Shown here: positions 11,440 to 23,018 of the stretch, in pieces
How the letters are laid out: each line of letters opens with the position of its first letter
How positions within the stretch are numbered: position 1 is the stretch's first letter
From: Corallium rubrum
Taxonomy: Eukaryota > Cnidaria > Anthozoa > Scleralcyonacea > Coralliidae
NCBI GenBank assembly: GCA_964035015.1
Contig: OZ035997.1
Span: 14,358,536-14,422,535 of the forward strand
Length of the DNA: 64,000 nt
Direction: 5' to 3'
The notes under the pieces: generated by a model
Told to the model about the DNA's origin: nothing
What the model saw: the letters and a program-made list of their open reading frames with translations, nothing else
Database searches by the model: none
Position numbers and translations under genes: made by a program

Positions 11440-12235
11440 GAAGTAATAATAATGACCTGTCCTAGACATATTATTACTTTAGGGAGATTTTTAACACACC
11501 TCTGTCCCAGACATGAATAAAATGGTCAGTCACACTATAGGCGGATTTCCAGTCCTCACACGAAACAACTCGCATGTCGCGGAGCACTCGCAAGCTCGCT
11601 AGATAGTTGGAAATTTTGAACTATTGTTACCCATGCTAAATAAACCAATCAAGACAATGTCAACATTTCATATAATTCATGAGGAAAACTGCTCAAAGGA
11701 AACCATTACCGTGTCGATGGTTAATTTGCATGGATATTGATGAAATTACATAAATTAATCGAACTTTCACCTCGATTTTCTCTTTTAAATTACCGATTTG
11801 TTTGAGATGCTTCAGCAGGATAGCCAAACACCTCGAAGTTTGTTCAAAAAACTCGGTTATCATCGCTTCATTAGTCGACTGTCGCCATATTTGTTTGTTT
11901 GCGAATACAGTTGAAATCCCGCGAACTAATTATCGATAATCTCCTACTGAAAATGGCTGCCAAATTTATCAATGCGACAGACGAGGATATTAACAATTTT
12001 AAAGAAAATGTTGTTCCTAAAAGTACGAGAATGTGTATTTAGGCTCAGTGAATATCAGTGAATAATAACCTCGACTTCGTCTCGGTTATTATTCCCAGAT
12101 ATTCACTGAGCCTTCGGCGAATAATTGTTAATTAAAGATGATCTCATAATACGATAAGATGAAGTACGTACCTTCCGTTTCTTGTGATATGCTGACCACA
12201 AGGAACGCAGGTTCTGGGGAGAAAAGTCAATCAAG
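11440..12235. other. Intergenic stretch with one hairpin
   Basis: No gene seen. A hairpin at 12041-12112 has arms AGGCTCAGTGAATATC and GATATTCACTGAGCCT, a MITE-like palindrome. Confidence 0.45.
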
Positions 12236-12442
12236 CACAGAATAAGGGTCAACCAGAAGTCCGACTCAGTGTCGGTACCTTTGATGTAAGCGTCCTCGGG
12301 AAATGTCGGCCTCGCGATCCCGGTGGCATTTTGAAAGTAAGTGCCCCTGGGAAATTAGCCCTCTCGTCCTTGCGACCCTCGGGCTGCTGTATCCAATTAC
12401 TCTTGGCCTTCTTGTGACCTTTTAATTAAATTTATATTGTTA

Positions 12443-12523
<81 letters not shown>

Positions 12524-13624
12524 TATTTAGTTAAGTAAATAAGTAATTTACTTTAGAAAACGATTCTTTGAAGATAAAAATCTTTCACCACGAGGTTATT
12601 AAAACTTCAGTACGCAGATACTATGAGTGAAAAGTCCTGTACTCAAGAAGCGGGTTTTACATTTCTCGATTTTGCCGACACATTTGTTTATAGAAAAAGA
12701 GCTAAAATTTTCCCAACTACGCATTGTTGAAATACATCGGGTACGTATGTTGTTAGAAATTTTATAAGCTTTGATTCGGTATATAGTTCAAATTTTAGTG
12801 TTACTTGTAACTTTTTAAAATGTTTAAAATGTTCTCACCATTGCTCGTAAAATAAGAATTATATAATGGGAAATGGACTCCTCACAAGTGTTATAGAATT
12901 TTGGATTTTGTTTTTAAATACTAAACGCACAGCCCTGAACAAGATATTAAACAAAGGGTACTGTCGAGTGCTATTCATGTCAGAACTTTTAAGTTTCTTG
13001 CTGGAAAGTATTTTAAAATATGAAAAATACATCATTATTTTGACGTGGACCGTCTGAAGTGGATGAATTTCTTAAGTTTGTTTTGCCTTTTGTTGTTTTG
13101 GTGTTTGATATAACCTCAGAAAGGCTTCTGGCATGAACCTAAGATATTTCTTGAACAGAAGCTAATTCAAATATAAAAGGAGTGAAAAAGTTTGCACATT
13201 TCTAGTTGAAGTTGAAAACGTTTTTGATGCAAATTAGTGATCATACCTTTTGAACATATGAAAAAAATATTAAAACTTTTATGGTCAATGGTCAGAACAT
13301 TTAGAACATTTTAAAAAGTTACAGGTAACACTATGATTTGAACTATATACCGAATGAAAGCTTATAAAATTTCTAACAACATACGTACCCGATGTATTTC
13401 AACAATGCGTAGTTCCGAAAATTTTAGCCATCTTCTTCTATAAACAAATGTGTCGGCATATCGAGAAATGTAAAACTCAGCTTCGTGAGTACAGGACTTT
13501 TTTGCCACGGACTTTTACCCGTAGTATCCGCGTACTGAAGTTTTAATAACCTCGTGGTAAAATAATTTTATCTCCAAAGAATCGTTTTCTAAAGTAAATT
13601 ACTTATTTACTTAACTAAATATTA

Positions 13625-13710
<86 letters not shown>

Positions 13711-13896
13711 TAACAATATGAAGTTATTAAAAGGTCACAAGACGACTGAGAGTAATTGACTCCCGAGGGTCGCAAGGACGAGAAGGGCACTTTTCTGGGG
13801 GCACTTACTTTCAAAATGGCCGACTGGCGCATGCGCATAAAAATAATGGGACACTTTTTTCCGCGAGTCGGACTTCTGGTTGATCCTTATTCTGTG
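12236..13896. mobile_element. Large foldback element B (1.66 kb), sister of element A
   Basis: Same terminal sequence (CACAGAATAAGG...) and internal palindrome as the element at 4170. The flanking 7-mers AATCAAG and ATTCGAG match at five of seven positions, consistent with an aged target duplication. Both arms carry a long (TA)n tract at matching positions (about 12446-12518 and 13628-13708), where element A has only a few TA pairs. No protein is encoded. Confidence 0.8.
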
Positions 13897-15129
13897 ATTC
13901 GAGCGTGGAAAGATGTAAATTTTTATTCTAAGTATTTTAGTACTAACTTGACACGGATAAAATAAATTAATTAGTGTCTAGTAATTAGTAAAGTATCTGT
14001 TTTTATTGTCATTCCAAGCTCTGCTGCTCCACTATTCTGCTGCACCCCATCTCATTGTAACTTTCAGAGTTCTTAAAAATCACCCATCAGAATGTTGAAA
14101 TTCGTCCCTCAGAAGGCAGGAAATGCCATTTCCGAGACTCTAGTTTTCAAAATTTTCCGGGGGAGCATGCTGGACCCCCGTAGATGGTACACTTACTGAT
14201 TGCGCAACCGGTATCCCCAAATTATCTCTGGATACGGCCCTGAACTTACGTAGAAATGAACTTTATTGGTTCATGAATGTTTGTTTTTATGTAACGTTTA
14301 ATTCTTTACACGATAAAACACGAAATGCGAGTTATTGAACGGCTTAAAACGGCTTAAAAAACGTTTCGTTCTTGTTTTTTTTTTGTCATTATGTTCATTG
14401 GTATTCTTTATAATAATAATTCTATGGCCGTTAGTATTGTTTCTGACGTCAATCACGTATAAAACCACCGACATGATACGGATTTTCTTTGGGTTTTTCA
14501 TGAGAATTATTAATGAGTTTTACTAAGTACTGTTTAAAACATGAGTGGCAGTGTTTTATCAGATTTTAAAAAGGAGTGGATAGCCATCTGATAAAAACAC
14601 GTACCGCAAAAAATCTGATAAAATACGTACTGCAAGTGTTTTGAATAGCTTCTAAAACGGCCCATTTAGAAAGTTCTTTGGCGTATAGTAATTTTAAAAA
14701 CCAACGTCAGGTTGTCTAAGCCGAGAAAATCAAAATTAAAACTTATGTAAATCAAGAGTTTTTATCAGATATAAACCATGGACATGGCACTGAAAAGTTT
14801 TCCACTTTTCATCATTAAAGTGATTCTCTGATGAAAATATTGTTGGCAATGTTTTTGCATAATCCTAAAGATGTTACGGTAGTTAGTAATCGTGCAAAGT
14901 TTCATTTCAAAATTCGTTGAAGAAAAGGTGATATCTTACGTGTGAAGTTTGTATTTTGGAGCGCCGTGGCCGAGCTTGAAAAGAATGAGTCGAAGCTTAT
15001 GACGTCATAGACTAAATAACAACAATGACTCTTTTGTTGACTACAACAATGATCTTTTGTTTTTGTTGAGGGGGGAAATATAATTTTTCATAACTTTTTC
15101 CTATCAAGCCATTAATAGTTTCTCACTAA
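13897..15129. other. Intergenic stretch
   Basis: No supported gene. Repeated short blocks related to GTGTTTTATCAGATTTT occur at 14550-14640. A GGGGGAGCATGCTGGACCCCC segment at 14159-14179 resembles hAT-MITE sequence such as that at 31330. Confidence 0.35.
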
Positions 15130-15169
15130 TTTCTCCTGACGAAGGGCCTTCGCTCGAAACGTCGAGAAG
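15130..15169 (+). ncRNA. Hammerhead-ribozyme-like motif of a Penelope-like element
   Basis: Order seen: helix I arm TTTCTC, core CTGACGA, one extra A, stem GGGC/GCTC with loop CTTC, core GAA, self-complementary ACGT, C at the expected cleavage position, helix I partner GAGAAG. The four-base ACGT cannot form a hairpin loop alone, so helix III would need a second molecule or copy, as described for dimeric hammerheads. Penelope-like elements are known to carry such motifs. The unpaired A before helix II is a deviation. Activity is inferred. Confidence 0.5.
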
Positions 15170-17248
15170 AGTTTTCTCTGTTTTTCAGGCCGACGTGACT
15201 TAACCCTGGTAATATTTGGATTTCAACCGTGGCCGACGCTGTCCTAGAAGCTTTTAACTGTACACCCTAATAAAAGTTTTTTGGCGATAGTGATTTGGCA
15301 AAAGGTGTAATTCTTAAGATTTCAGAAAGCCTGGACAGTTTGGTTCACAAGGTTATTACTTTCATTGTACGAGATAAAGTGTTCTATAACATTGGAGTTC
15401 GTTTAAGATTATTAGAAAGAAATGCTGATGCTCACTACTTACTTGACATAAATGAATATTGCAGAAATCACATAGAATCCCAAAAATAACAAGATGGGCA
15501 CGACTATGGCCTCGGCATATTCATCCTCTATTCAAAAATTAAAAAAAACTTTAATGAACAAAAACATCATGAGTTCAACATGAGTTCAAAATACTGAAAA
15601 GGCGATAAGACGATTCAACTATCATCTGAGAAGTTAAGTGCAGTAAAGGTAAAAAAACTCTTTATCGTGCTACTTATAAATAATCTAATTGATTTAGGAT
15701 TGGTTACTCGACTCGATATCTATTCGTAGATACGGATAGCGAGTATAAAGGTGGGAGGGGGAATGTATAGTAATGGGTCTATAGTCCCATCCTAATTTCT
15801 CTTAAGTTATTTTTAGATCTCGAGATAGCAAATCATACTCATAACATGTGACATCTATCTTGATATCACACGATCGTTCCTTTCGGGAAACAAAATGGCG
15901 GGAGAAAGTCATAGGAGTGAAGCACGTTTTGTCAAAGATTTGCATTACGAAAAGGTTTTATTAAAGTTTTTACTCGGGCCACCTGTGGTACGCCGAGCCT
16001 AGCTTCGGCTCCGTTTCTGTTTCTTTTTTTTTTCCTACGTCGCGAAATTGCATATTTCCACAATTTACTTCCGGTAGTATCCACGCTTCGAGTGAAACCA
16101 GTGAGCTCTATAGCTATATAACGGGAGTGATATCTGCTGGGCATTGACCGGGTAAAGATTGAAGTCAAACATGGCGGACATGTAGACCTAAAGTACGTAT
16201 AGTTCCAGTCTTCTACGCGATCTTTTGACCAAATCAGACTTGACCAGACCGCGTAGGAGACTGGGACTATACGTACTTCAGGCCTACATGCCCGGTACGA
16301 ACACCGCTGCCAAACGTTTGCGCATGCGTGAATTCTTTTGACCTAAAGCGCGATCTTTTGACCTAAAGCTTTGTCTGCATGTGATCTGAATCATTCGGTT
16401 TTGTTGGTAGTCTATATCCATCAGTAGCATTCACTTGAAATGTTAGCGATAGATCTGAACGACCGCAACAAGTGAACGTAGTCTGTGTGTAGAGCCATTA
16501 AACGATCGAGAAGAGAAACAATATAGTTTTAGTCAAGGTGATTTATTAATCGCTCATAACGTGTATGCAGTGATTAGATTTTTGTAAGTAGCTGCTTTTG
16601 AATAATTTGGTCCGCAAGATTCTTGACTACTTAAAGGGCAATTATACGTTTCCAGGTTATCCATTTTCCGTTGAAGTCTGAAAAGTTCAATCTAATTTAA
16701 ACCATGCAGTCACTCGGTTCGGCCACTTTTATGAGCTGTCTAAGTTTGAGTTTTGCAGTTCCTTTTGTTCGCGTCGAATGAAGGATTGGTACTAGTATCT
16801 TGCGATGTCATACCGGTAACAAACAACAAGGTGATTCGTGGGTTTTTACCAGTATGACGTCAAAGACAATGGAGTACCCATTCTCCTAGAAACGCGGTCA
16901 TGCTTCAAGAGGACCTAAGAAGGCTTTGCTGATGAATTATTTGCTTTAGGTACCTTGAAATTCATATTTTTCTTTACTTTTGCTAAGTTAGATGATAACC
17001 CTTTCAGAAGAAAATATAACTTCAAAAGGTTTAGTTGACCTTTAATAATGAACACGATACAGCGACATTCACTGAGCCCAGAAAATATAGATTATCTTTC
17101 TGGAGGAGAAATACGTATCATGCAAAACCGTGCGTCAGCGTTTATTTGACGTAACCGCAGGCTCTTTGCAACTGATTCCGATTGGGTTTTAAATACATAA
17201 TTCCAATCATATATAGTTTCAACATTACACTCGCAATTTTAGAGCAAG

Positions 17249-17252
<4 letters not shown>
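15170..17252. other. Intergenic stretch; one MITE at 16181-16288
   Basis: The first 90 bases continue the Penelope-like terminal repeat (shared with the region around 25100). A short frame at 15295-15489 has no recognised motif and I do not call it a gene. The rest is AT-rich and holds several ATGGCGG motifs (15894, 16172). Confidence 0.4.
16181..16288. mobile_element. Hairpin MITE
   Basis: Inverted arms of about 38 bases (TGTAGACCTAAAGTACGTAT against its near-complement ending GGCCTACA), with a 30-base loop. No target duplication resolved. Confidence 0.6.
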
Positions 17253-17296
<44 letters not shown>

Positions 17297-17303
17297 GAAG
17301 GAA

Positions 17304-17373
<70 letters not shown>
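17253..17373. repeat. (TA)n microsatellite, two blocks
   Basis: Two TA tracts separated by GGGTGAAGGAACTG. Confidence 0.9.
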
Positions 17374-17379
<6 letters not shown>

Positions 17380-17539
17380 CATTATATACCTACCAGATGG
17401 TATCTTGACGACTTTCACAGTTATATTTTTATAAATCTCCTTAGGGTGTGTAGGCTTCCCATAATTAGGATCTGCAAAAAGAGTGTTCCCAAATTATATT
17501 ACACATTTTTACATATATAATACAGTAATATATGTAATG

Positions 17540-17637
17540 TTTACAACACGAGCGGCCGTGTTGTATTGAATATACAATCACGAGCCGAAGGCGAGTGATT
17601 GTATATTCAATACAACAAGGACGCGAGTGTTGTAAAC
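17540..17637. mobile_element. Palindromic MITE
   Basis: Arms around TTGTATTGAATATACAATCA and its complement, closing near 17590. Contains ACACGAG/CGAGTGT motifs at both ends. Confidence 0.65.
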
Positions 17638-17681
17638 AACTTGTGAAATGAATGAATAGTAAAAATCCCTTTGGGATATTG

Positions 17682-17759
17682 AGATGCTAATTAGTTACAA
17701 GCACTAGTGGTTGTATCAGAAGAGTATACATCCACTAGTGGTTGTAACTAATTAGCATC
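17682..17759. mobile_element. Palindromic MITE
   Basis: Arms GATGCTAATTAGTTACAA and TTGTAACTAATTAGCATC around a short loop containing repeated CACTAGTGG. Confidence 0.65.
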
Positions 17760-17909
17760 ATTGGTTTTAGGTTGTATGGGGTTTACAGGGGTATACATGT
17801 GACGTAATTTCTGAAATTGGATTGGCTGCAAAACTCATGAATTAGTAATGAATTTCACAAAAATATATACTATACTAACAAGTCGGGGGTATACTAACTG
17901 CTCTAAAGC

Positions 17910-18045
17910 CTGATTTCCATTTGGTCGCGACCATGTCTTAACGGTTGCGGAATCGAAGCGTAGGGATGTGTTATAACAAAAGAAAGACGTTGCAACACTT
18001 AACTTCCGCGGCTGTTAAGACATGGTCGCGACCAAATGGAAACCA
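17910..18045. mobile_element. Palindromic MITE (TTTCCATTTGGTCGCGACC arms)
   Basis: Inverted arms of about 40 bases. The start CTGATTTCC resembles the ends of the hairpin at 47593, so the two may be related. Confidence 0.65.
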
Positions 18046-18263
18046 ACTGTCCATGGTTGCCAAATGACCCAAAAACTGCGGCGCGATGTATTAGTCCGCG
18101 TGAAATGAGAGTCTGCAGTATGAACGTAGAAGTTTTTGTTTCTCGCTTATACCAGCCCGTGGGTTTTACGTGATTGGTCAATTCAACATGTAAAGTAAAC
18201 AAACCAACGAGTCTTCTCTTTATTTTGAATTGTCCTACAGTCTAGAAACAAATTTGGATTTTT

Positions 18264-19495
18264 GCTGCCGACCGAAGGGAGGCAGCACACTATTCTTAAC
18301 GTTGCCTCGTGCCCAGTCCCTTTTCCGAGCTATGTGTAGCCGACCAGATCTCGATTTGTTAAATTTTGCGTCTGTTTAATATTTGTTTGTCTGTCGGCAT
18401 TACGTCATCTATATTTCTGATGTGACTCAGTGCGCATGTTCCGCTACCAATGTTGCCTTCGATACTCGGTGGTTCAGCTTCAGCTTCTCGAAGTTCTTCC
18501 TTGACAGAAAATTCACGGTAAGAACAATACATCATGTCTTTACTTTCTCGTGGAAGTATTCATCAAGGCCATGAAGGTTTCAGTGGCCAATCTCGAGGAA
18601 AGCAGTGCTCTTTCATGAGTTTATCGGCGCTGTTAACAGCACAAACTATTCCAGTTATCGAGTGGAACTCGACAACCATCGACAATGTCTTATTATACTT
18701 TGATCACACAATTATACTACCAACATCTGACCTCAGCTTTGTGAAAATTCAGTGGACAATGGAATTGTTCACTACTTCACTTTGTGAAAATTCAGTGGAC
18801 AATGGAAATTATTTGTGTGGCCATGGATAACCATATTTGGTATGCAGTAAATACAATATTACAAGTTCTTTGGGAAAATAAAATACAGTGGTTGCAGTGG
18901 TGTATTCCCAAACGACAATTACAGTATATGTGGAGCCGTAAACATGTGCAATGACTTAATATACATCATAACGATCTCCTTGAAAGTATTGCATTCTCAA
19001 CAAGGACTCCAATAAAAGTTAGACAATATAAACAATGGAGCAACAAATACTGTGAACATCTGTTACATACCATTTCTGGTATTTATTTAGTCAGTGCTAT
19101 TTGTTTGGTGCTTGCTTAGCCATAACATATCAGACACCCTGGATTCCACTGACAGCTTTGTCACAATAAGAAGCATGATTTATAGTGACAGTGATTTATC
19201 ATAAATTTGTTTACCAAATGTCAACACATAGTCATAATGTATGTAGTATACAGGTGTATGCAGTCAAAAGCCTTGCCAATTATATTCAGATACATTAAGT
19301 GATACTTATTTGTAATTTAAGTCTGCTGTATTTAAATAATATAATTAAAATAATTGAAAAAATGTGTACATACTACTACAGTATGTCTGTTACAATTTAT
19401 ATAATCAATCCCAGGGTTCACTTTTGAAATTTTTAAAAAAAGTAGGCTTCCCATGGCTTTTGAGGCAGCACTTCCCTTGCAATAGTAACTTCTAG
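18264..19495 (+). mobile_element. Helitron-like element, decayed copy with protease remnant
   Basis: The left part (GCTGCCGACCGAAGGGAGGC onward, then a CTCGATTTGTTAAATTTTGCG segment) matches the left part of the element at 42069. The right end (GAGGCAGCACTTCCCTTGC...CTAG followed by T) matches the right ends at 45895 and 22254. A 3' end of the form CTAG before T is what Helitrons show, but no Rep/helicase is present and the left end lacks a clear TC, so the class is inferred. Confidence 0.55.
18534..18830 (+). pseudogene. Decayed cysteine protease (C76/OTU-like) of the Helitron-like element
   Basis: The N-terminal part has GSIHQGH followed by SRGKQCSFMSLSALL, the glutamine and cysteine blocks of the family that is better preserved at 44618-45475. 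The frame loses homology after about 60 residues. A 30-base tandem duplication starting CTTTGTGAAAATTCAGTGG (18740 and 18779) disrupts it, and the Asp-x-His block is not found in frame. Confidence 0.6.
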
Positions 19496-19867
19496 TATTA
19501 ACGGATATTTTATCAAGTCTCAACATTCCAGATTCTGTTTAATTGACTGGTATAGTCGTAGTCATTAAACCGTATCGTTAAGAAAGATCATACGCAGTTT
19601 TTCAAGCTTTTTATCTTATCACTCCGTAAATAAATATTATTTCAAACCCGTTAAAATGGTTTAGCTAAGCCTATAAAGGCACTGTTTGTACATGAGCGGA
19701 TTGCGTGTTTAAGTCAAATCTTCCATGTTGTTTCTCCTTGGTGTGTTTACATGAAGATTGAAAGTTTTCGATCTGATCGAAACGACTGGCCGAAGTTAAT
19801 CCACAAAGTTAAGTATATTGACTTGAGATCCAGGCAAGAATCAGCTTGAATGTCTCCAATCTGATTC
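19496..19867. other. Intergenic stretch
   Basis: Nothing recognisable between the Helitron-like right end and the next foldback element. Confidence 0.4.
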
Positions 19868-19875
19868 ATGTAAAC

Positions 19876-21451
19876 CATAGAGATCATATAAATACTAGAG
19901 GGGGCATCCAATCCTAATTTCAGCCAACCACAGGTAACCAATTGAAGGCTGCCATATTGGATAAATTGGTTGGCAAAACAATGATGCCCGGATGAAATCT
20001 GTTGGTTCTAGGCCTTTTTTCTGTATCCGAAGCTAAATAAATTTTAAATTTCTTGTTTATCTCGCCACATTTGTTTATGGAAAAAGAAGGTGGAAAACTC
20101 ACGAACTACGTATTGTTAAAATACATCGTGTACGTATGTTGTCACAAATTTCATTAGCTTTTGTTTCATATATAGTTGAAGTTTCTTCGTTATCTGTAGC
20201 ATTTTAAAACGTTCAAAATGTTCACACCTTTGTTCGTCAAATGATGAGAAATGGACTTATGACAAGTGCTTAGAATTTTGGCTATTGTTTTTAACATACT
20301 TATCGCACAACCCTGAGCAATATATCAAACAGAACATATTGTAAAATGCAATTTCTGGTAGAACTTTTAAGTTCTTATCTGAACCAGAAGTGTTTTAAAA
20401 TTGTGAAAACGTTTGTCATTTTGATCTTGCCTGGGTGAAGTTGGTCAATGTGGGAAGCAGTTTGTTTTGTCTTTTGCAGTTTTGGTGTTTGCTTTTATCT
20501 ATAACTTTTGGAATACTTAGGTATGAATTTAAAGCTAATTTAAATCATGAAGCTTTGTTTTTAAACATATCAGAAGTTTTATACTACCTTAACTTATAGC
20601 TTTAGTTCTGGCAAAATTATGGGAATACAACAAACCAGGTCAGAGGGTGACAAATGTAAATTTTGAAATATGTTCAAAAGACAAAACGTATATATGTTCA
20701 CTATTAATTCGCAACTAAAACTTCTTCTGCTTCAACTAAAAAGCTAGACACTTTTCCACACATTTGAATTAGCTTTTGTTTAAGATATATCTAAAGTTCA
20801 TACCTAAAGTATTCCAAAAGTTATAGATAAAAGCAAACACCAAAACTGCAAAAGACAAAACAAACTGCTTCCCACATTGACCAACTTCACCCAGGCCAGA
20901 TCAAAATGACAAATGTTTTCACAATTTTAGAACACTTCTGGTTCAGATAAGAACTTAAAAGTTCTACCAGAAATTGCATTTTACAATATGTTCTGTTTGA
21001 TATATTGCTCAAGGTTGTGCGATAAGTATTTTAAAAACAATAGCCAAAATTCTAAGCACTTGTGATAAGTCCATTTCTCCTGCCATTTCTCGTCATTTGA
21101 CGAACAAAGGTGTAAACATTTTGAACGTTTTAAAACGCTACAGATAACGAAGAAACTTCAACTATATATGAAACAAAAGCTTTTTTGTTTGAAATTTGTG
21201 ACAACATACGTACACGATGTATTGTAACAATACGTAGTTCGTGAGTTTTCCACCTTCTTTTTCCATAAACAAATGTGGCGAGATAAACAAGAAATGTAAA
21301 ATTAGCTTCGGATACAGAAAAAAGGCCTGGAACCAAGAAATTTCATCCGGGCATCATTGTTTTGCCAACCAATTTATCCAAGATGGCAGCCTTCAATTGG
21401 TTACCCGATTTATCCCCCAATGCCCCCTCTAGTTTATATATGATCTCTATG
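19876..21451. mobile_element. Large foldback element F (1.58 kb, 8-bp target duplication)
   Basis: Inverted arms from CATAGAGATCATATAAA to TATATGATCTCTATG, flanked by ATGTAAAC at 19868-19875 and 21452-21459. The arms contain AAGATGGCAGCC (YY1-like) near the right end and its inverse at left. The inner core, from CACATTTGTTTAT through GAACTACGTATTGTTAAAA to the centre near 20650, is related to the cores of elements A and B, while the outer 120 bases are not. Non-autonomous, no coding sequence. Confidence 0.85.
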
Positions 21452-21719
21452 ATGTAAACACGGTTTCACTTAAAAGTGACTTGATACGCATGAGTGAAGT
21501 TGACGCGTGTCGTGCTAAATGGCAGGCGAGGGAAGCACGGAAAATAGTGTTCCAAGCAGATTGGATTCTCCATGGAAACATGTGCCGGATTGACTTATTT
21601 GGCATTTTTCGATTGTCCCACCCAGTCGAGATTCAGGATTTCTGTTTGTCAGCCTGCGCCCACAGTAACAAGGGCTGCGTTCTTGCGCATGGCATTGTCA
21701 CGTCCGCGCAACGTTCGTG

Positions 21720-22254
21720 GTATTAGAAACAGTAAGTTATATTTATTTTCTGTTTCGATTGCCACGTCCAATATAACGTTATTCGCTTGTGGAAGTATTC
21801 ATCAGGGTCACGAACGTTTTAGTGATGTCAAGAGGAAAGCAATGTGCTTTTATGAGCTTGTCAGCACTGTTATGTGGACGAGTGTTTCCCATTCAGCTGT
21901 GGACTTCTAAGACAGTCGATAACATCTTATTGAAAGGAGACAGAATGTACCTAAATGCGCTTGCAGGTGGCTATATTCCCGATGCAACGTCGCTATCAGT
22001 GAATGATCTGCCAACCGTTGTTTGCTGGTCACTGAATCTGAATACTGAAGCGAAACACGATGGTGTAGTGGCATCATCCTCATGTCCGTCCATTGGCATT
22101 GCAATGACACAAACCTTAGTCATTCGCCCGCTGTGGCATGTCAGAAAAACTCACTCACTGTAGTGAAAGTTCTTTTTATCAGCAGTTTTCAGTAACAATC
22201 TCTTCTTTCAATCAGTCGGTCGGCAGCACTCCCCTTACCCTTGGTGATTTCTAG
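21720..22254 (+). mobile_element. Third decayed copy of the Helitron-like protease element
   Basis: It ends with GGCAGCACTCCCCTTACCC and CTAG followed by T at 22251-22255, like the copies ending at 19495 and 45895. The left boundary cannot be placed; homology is clear from about 21785. Confidence 0.45.
21789..22110 (+). pseudogene. Decayed cysteine protease (C76/OTU-like), third copy
   Basis: CGSIHQGHERFSD is read in one frame and RGKQCAFMSLSALL in the next, so a single-base frameshift near 21830 separates the glutamine and cysteine blocks. A DDDDN-like part is absent; SVNDLPTVVCW corresponds to LTDVPEMVAVS of the copy at 44618. The Asp-x-His block is lost. Confidence 0.6.
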
Positions 22255-22259
22255 TAATA

Positions 22260-22411
22260 TATAGACCCTTTTAATAAGTGCAGAGTACGTCATTTTCAGC
22301 TTTTTGAAATATATTGAAAATATATAAAAGCTAAGACAATAAACGAAATTGAAAAGAAATTGACGTCATAGGGTGAAAATTACGTATTCTATACTTATTA
22401 AAAGGGTCTAT
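22260..22411. mobile_element. Palindromic MITE (TATAGACCCTTTTAATAAGT ends)
   Basis: Perfect terminal arms TATAGACCCTTTTAATAAGT and ACTTATTAAAAGGGTCTATA. TA at each outer edge would fit a Tc1/mariner-type target. Confidence 0.65.
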
Positions 22412-22559
22412 AGACCCTTTGCTCTTATTCCCTTGGTGGAGGAAACATGCTTCCCAACAATGATATTTTCATTAATGATTCGCTGTATGTTGAACTGCGG
22501 AACTTTGAAGTTCTCCTCTAGATCGGCCGTTCTGACGTCATGTGCAAAAAGGGTCTATA
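22408..22559. mobile_element. Second MITE-like unit sharing the end of the previous one
   Basis: It starts CTATAGACCCTTT at the outer edge of the previous element and ends AAAAAGGGTCTATA. The two units share the central CTATAG. Confidence 0.5.
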
Positions 22560-22830
22560 AATTGGTTCAACTATTCCGAACGGTTCTGCAGATCTCGTCT
22601 ACGAAACCAGCATGATATATATAATAAAACAGGCAAAAATAATTCTACTTTCACCGCAGTCATTACCTCGAAACACATCATCATTTCTGAAAGGATTGTC
22701 ATTATTTTTTCCTGACTTGCACCGTTCATTGCTACTTAGCACAACCAACACAATATAGAATTTATGAGAAGGAAAATCACTTTTCTAAAAAATGAAAACA
22801 GCCATAAAATGTAAAAATACTATTTAAGAA

Positions 22831-23018
22831 ATAGAAAACATTTTCCGTGTTTCCACAGAGTTATAGAAACACGAGGGGAAGTTTGAGAGAACGAGAAATT
22901 ACAGTGCCAGTGGGAACACGAGCCTGCAGGGAGAGTGTTTCCACACTATTTCGAGTTCTCCCAAACTTCCACAAGTATTTCTAGAACTCTATAGGAACAT
23001 GGAAAAAAAGTTTTCTAT
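22831..23018. mobile_element. Imperfect palindromic MITE
   Basis: Arms ATAGAAAACATTTTCCGTG and its near-complement at 22990-23018, with an inner AGAGTTATAGAAACACGAG arm facing CTAGAACTCTATAGG. Confidence 0.6.
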
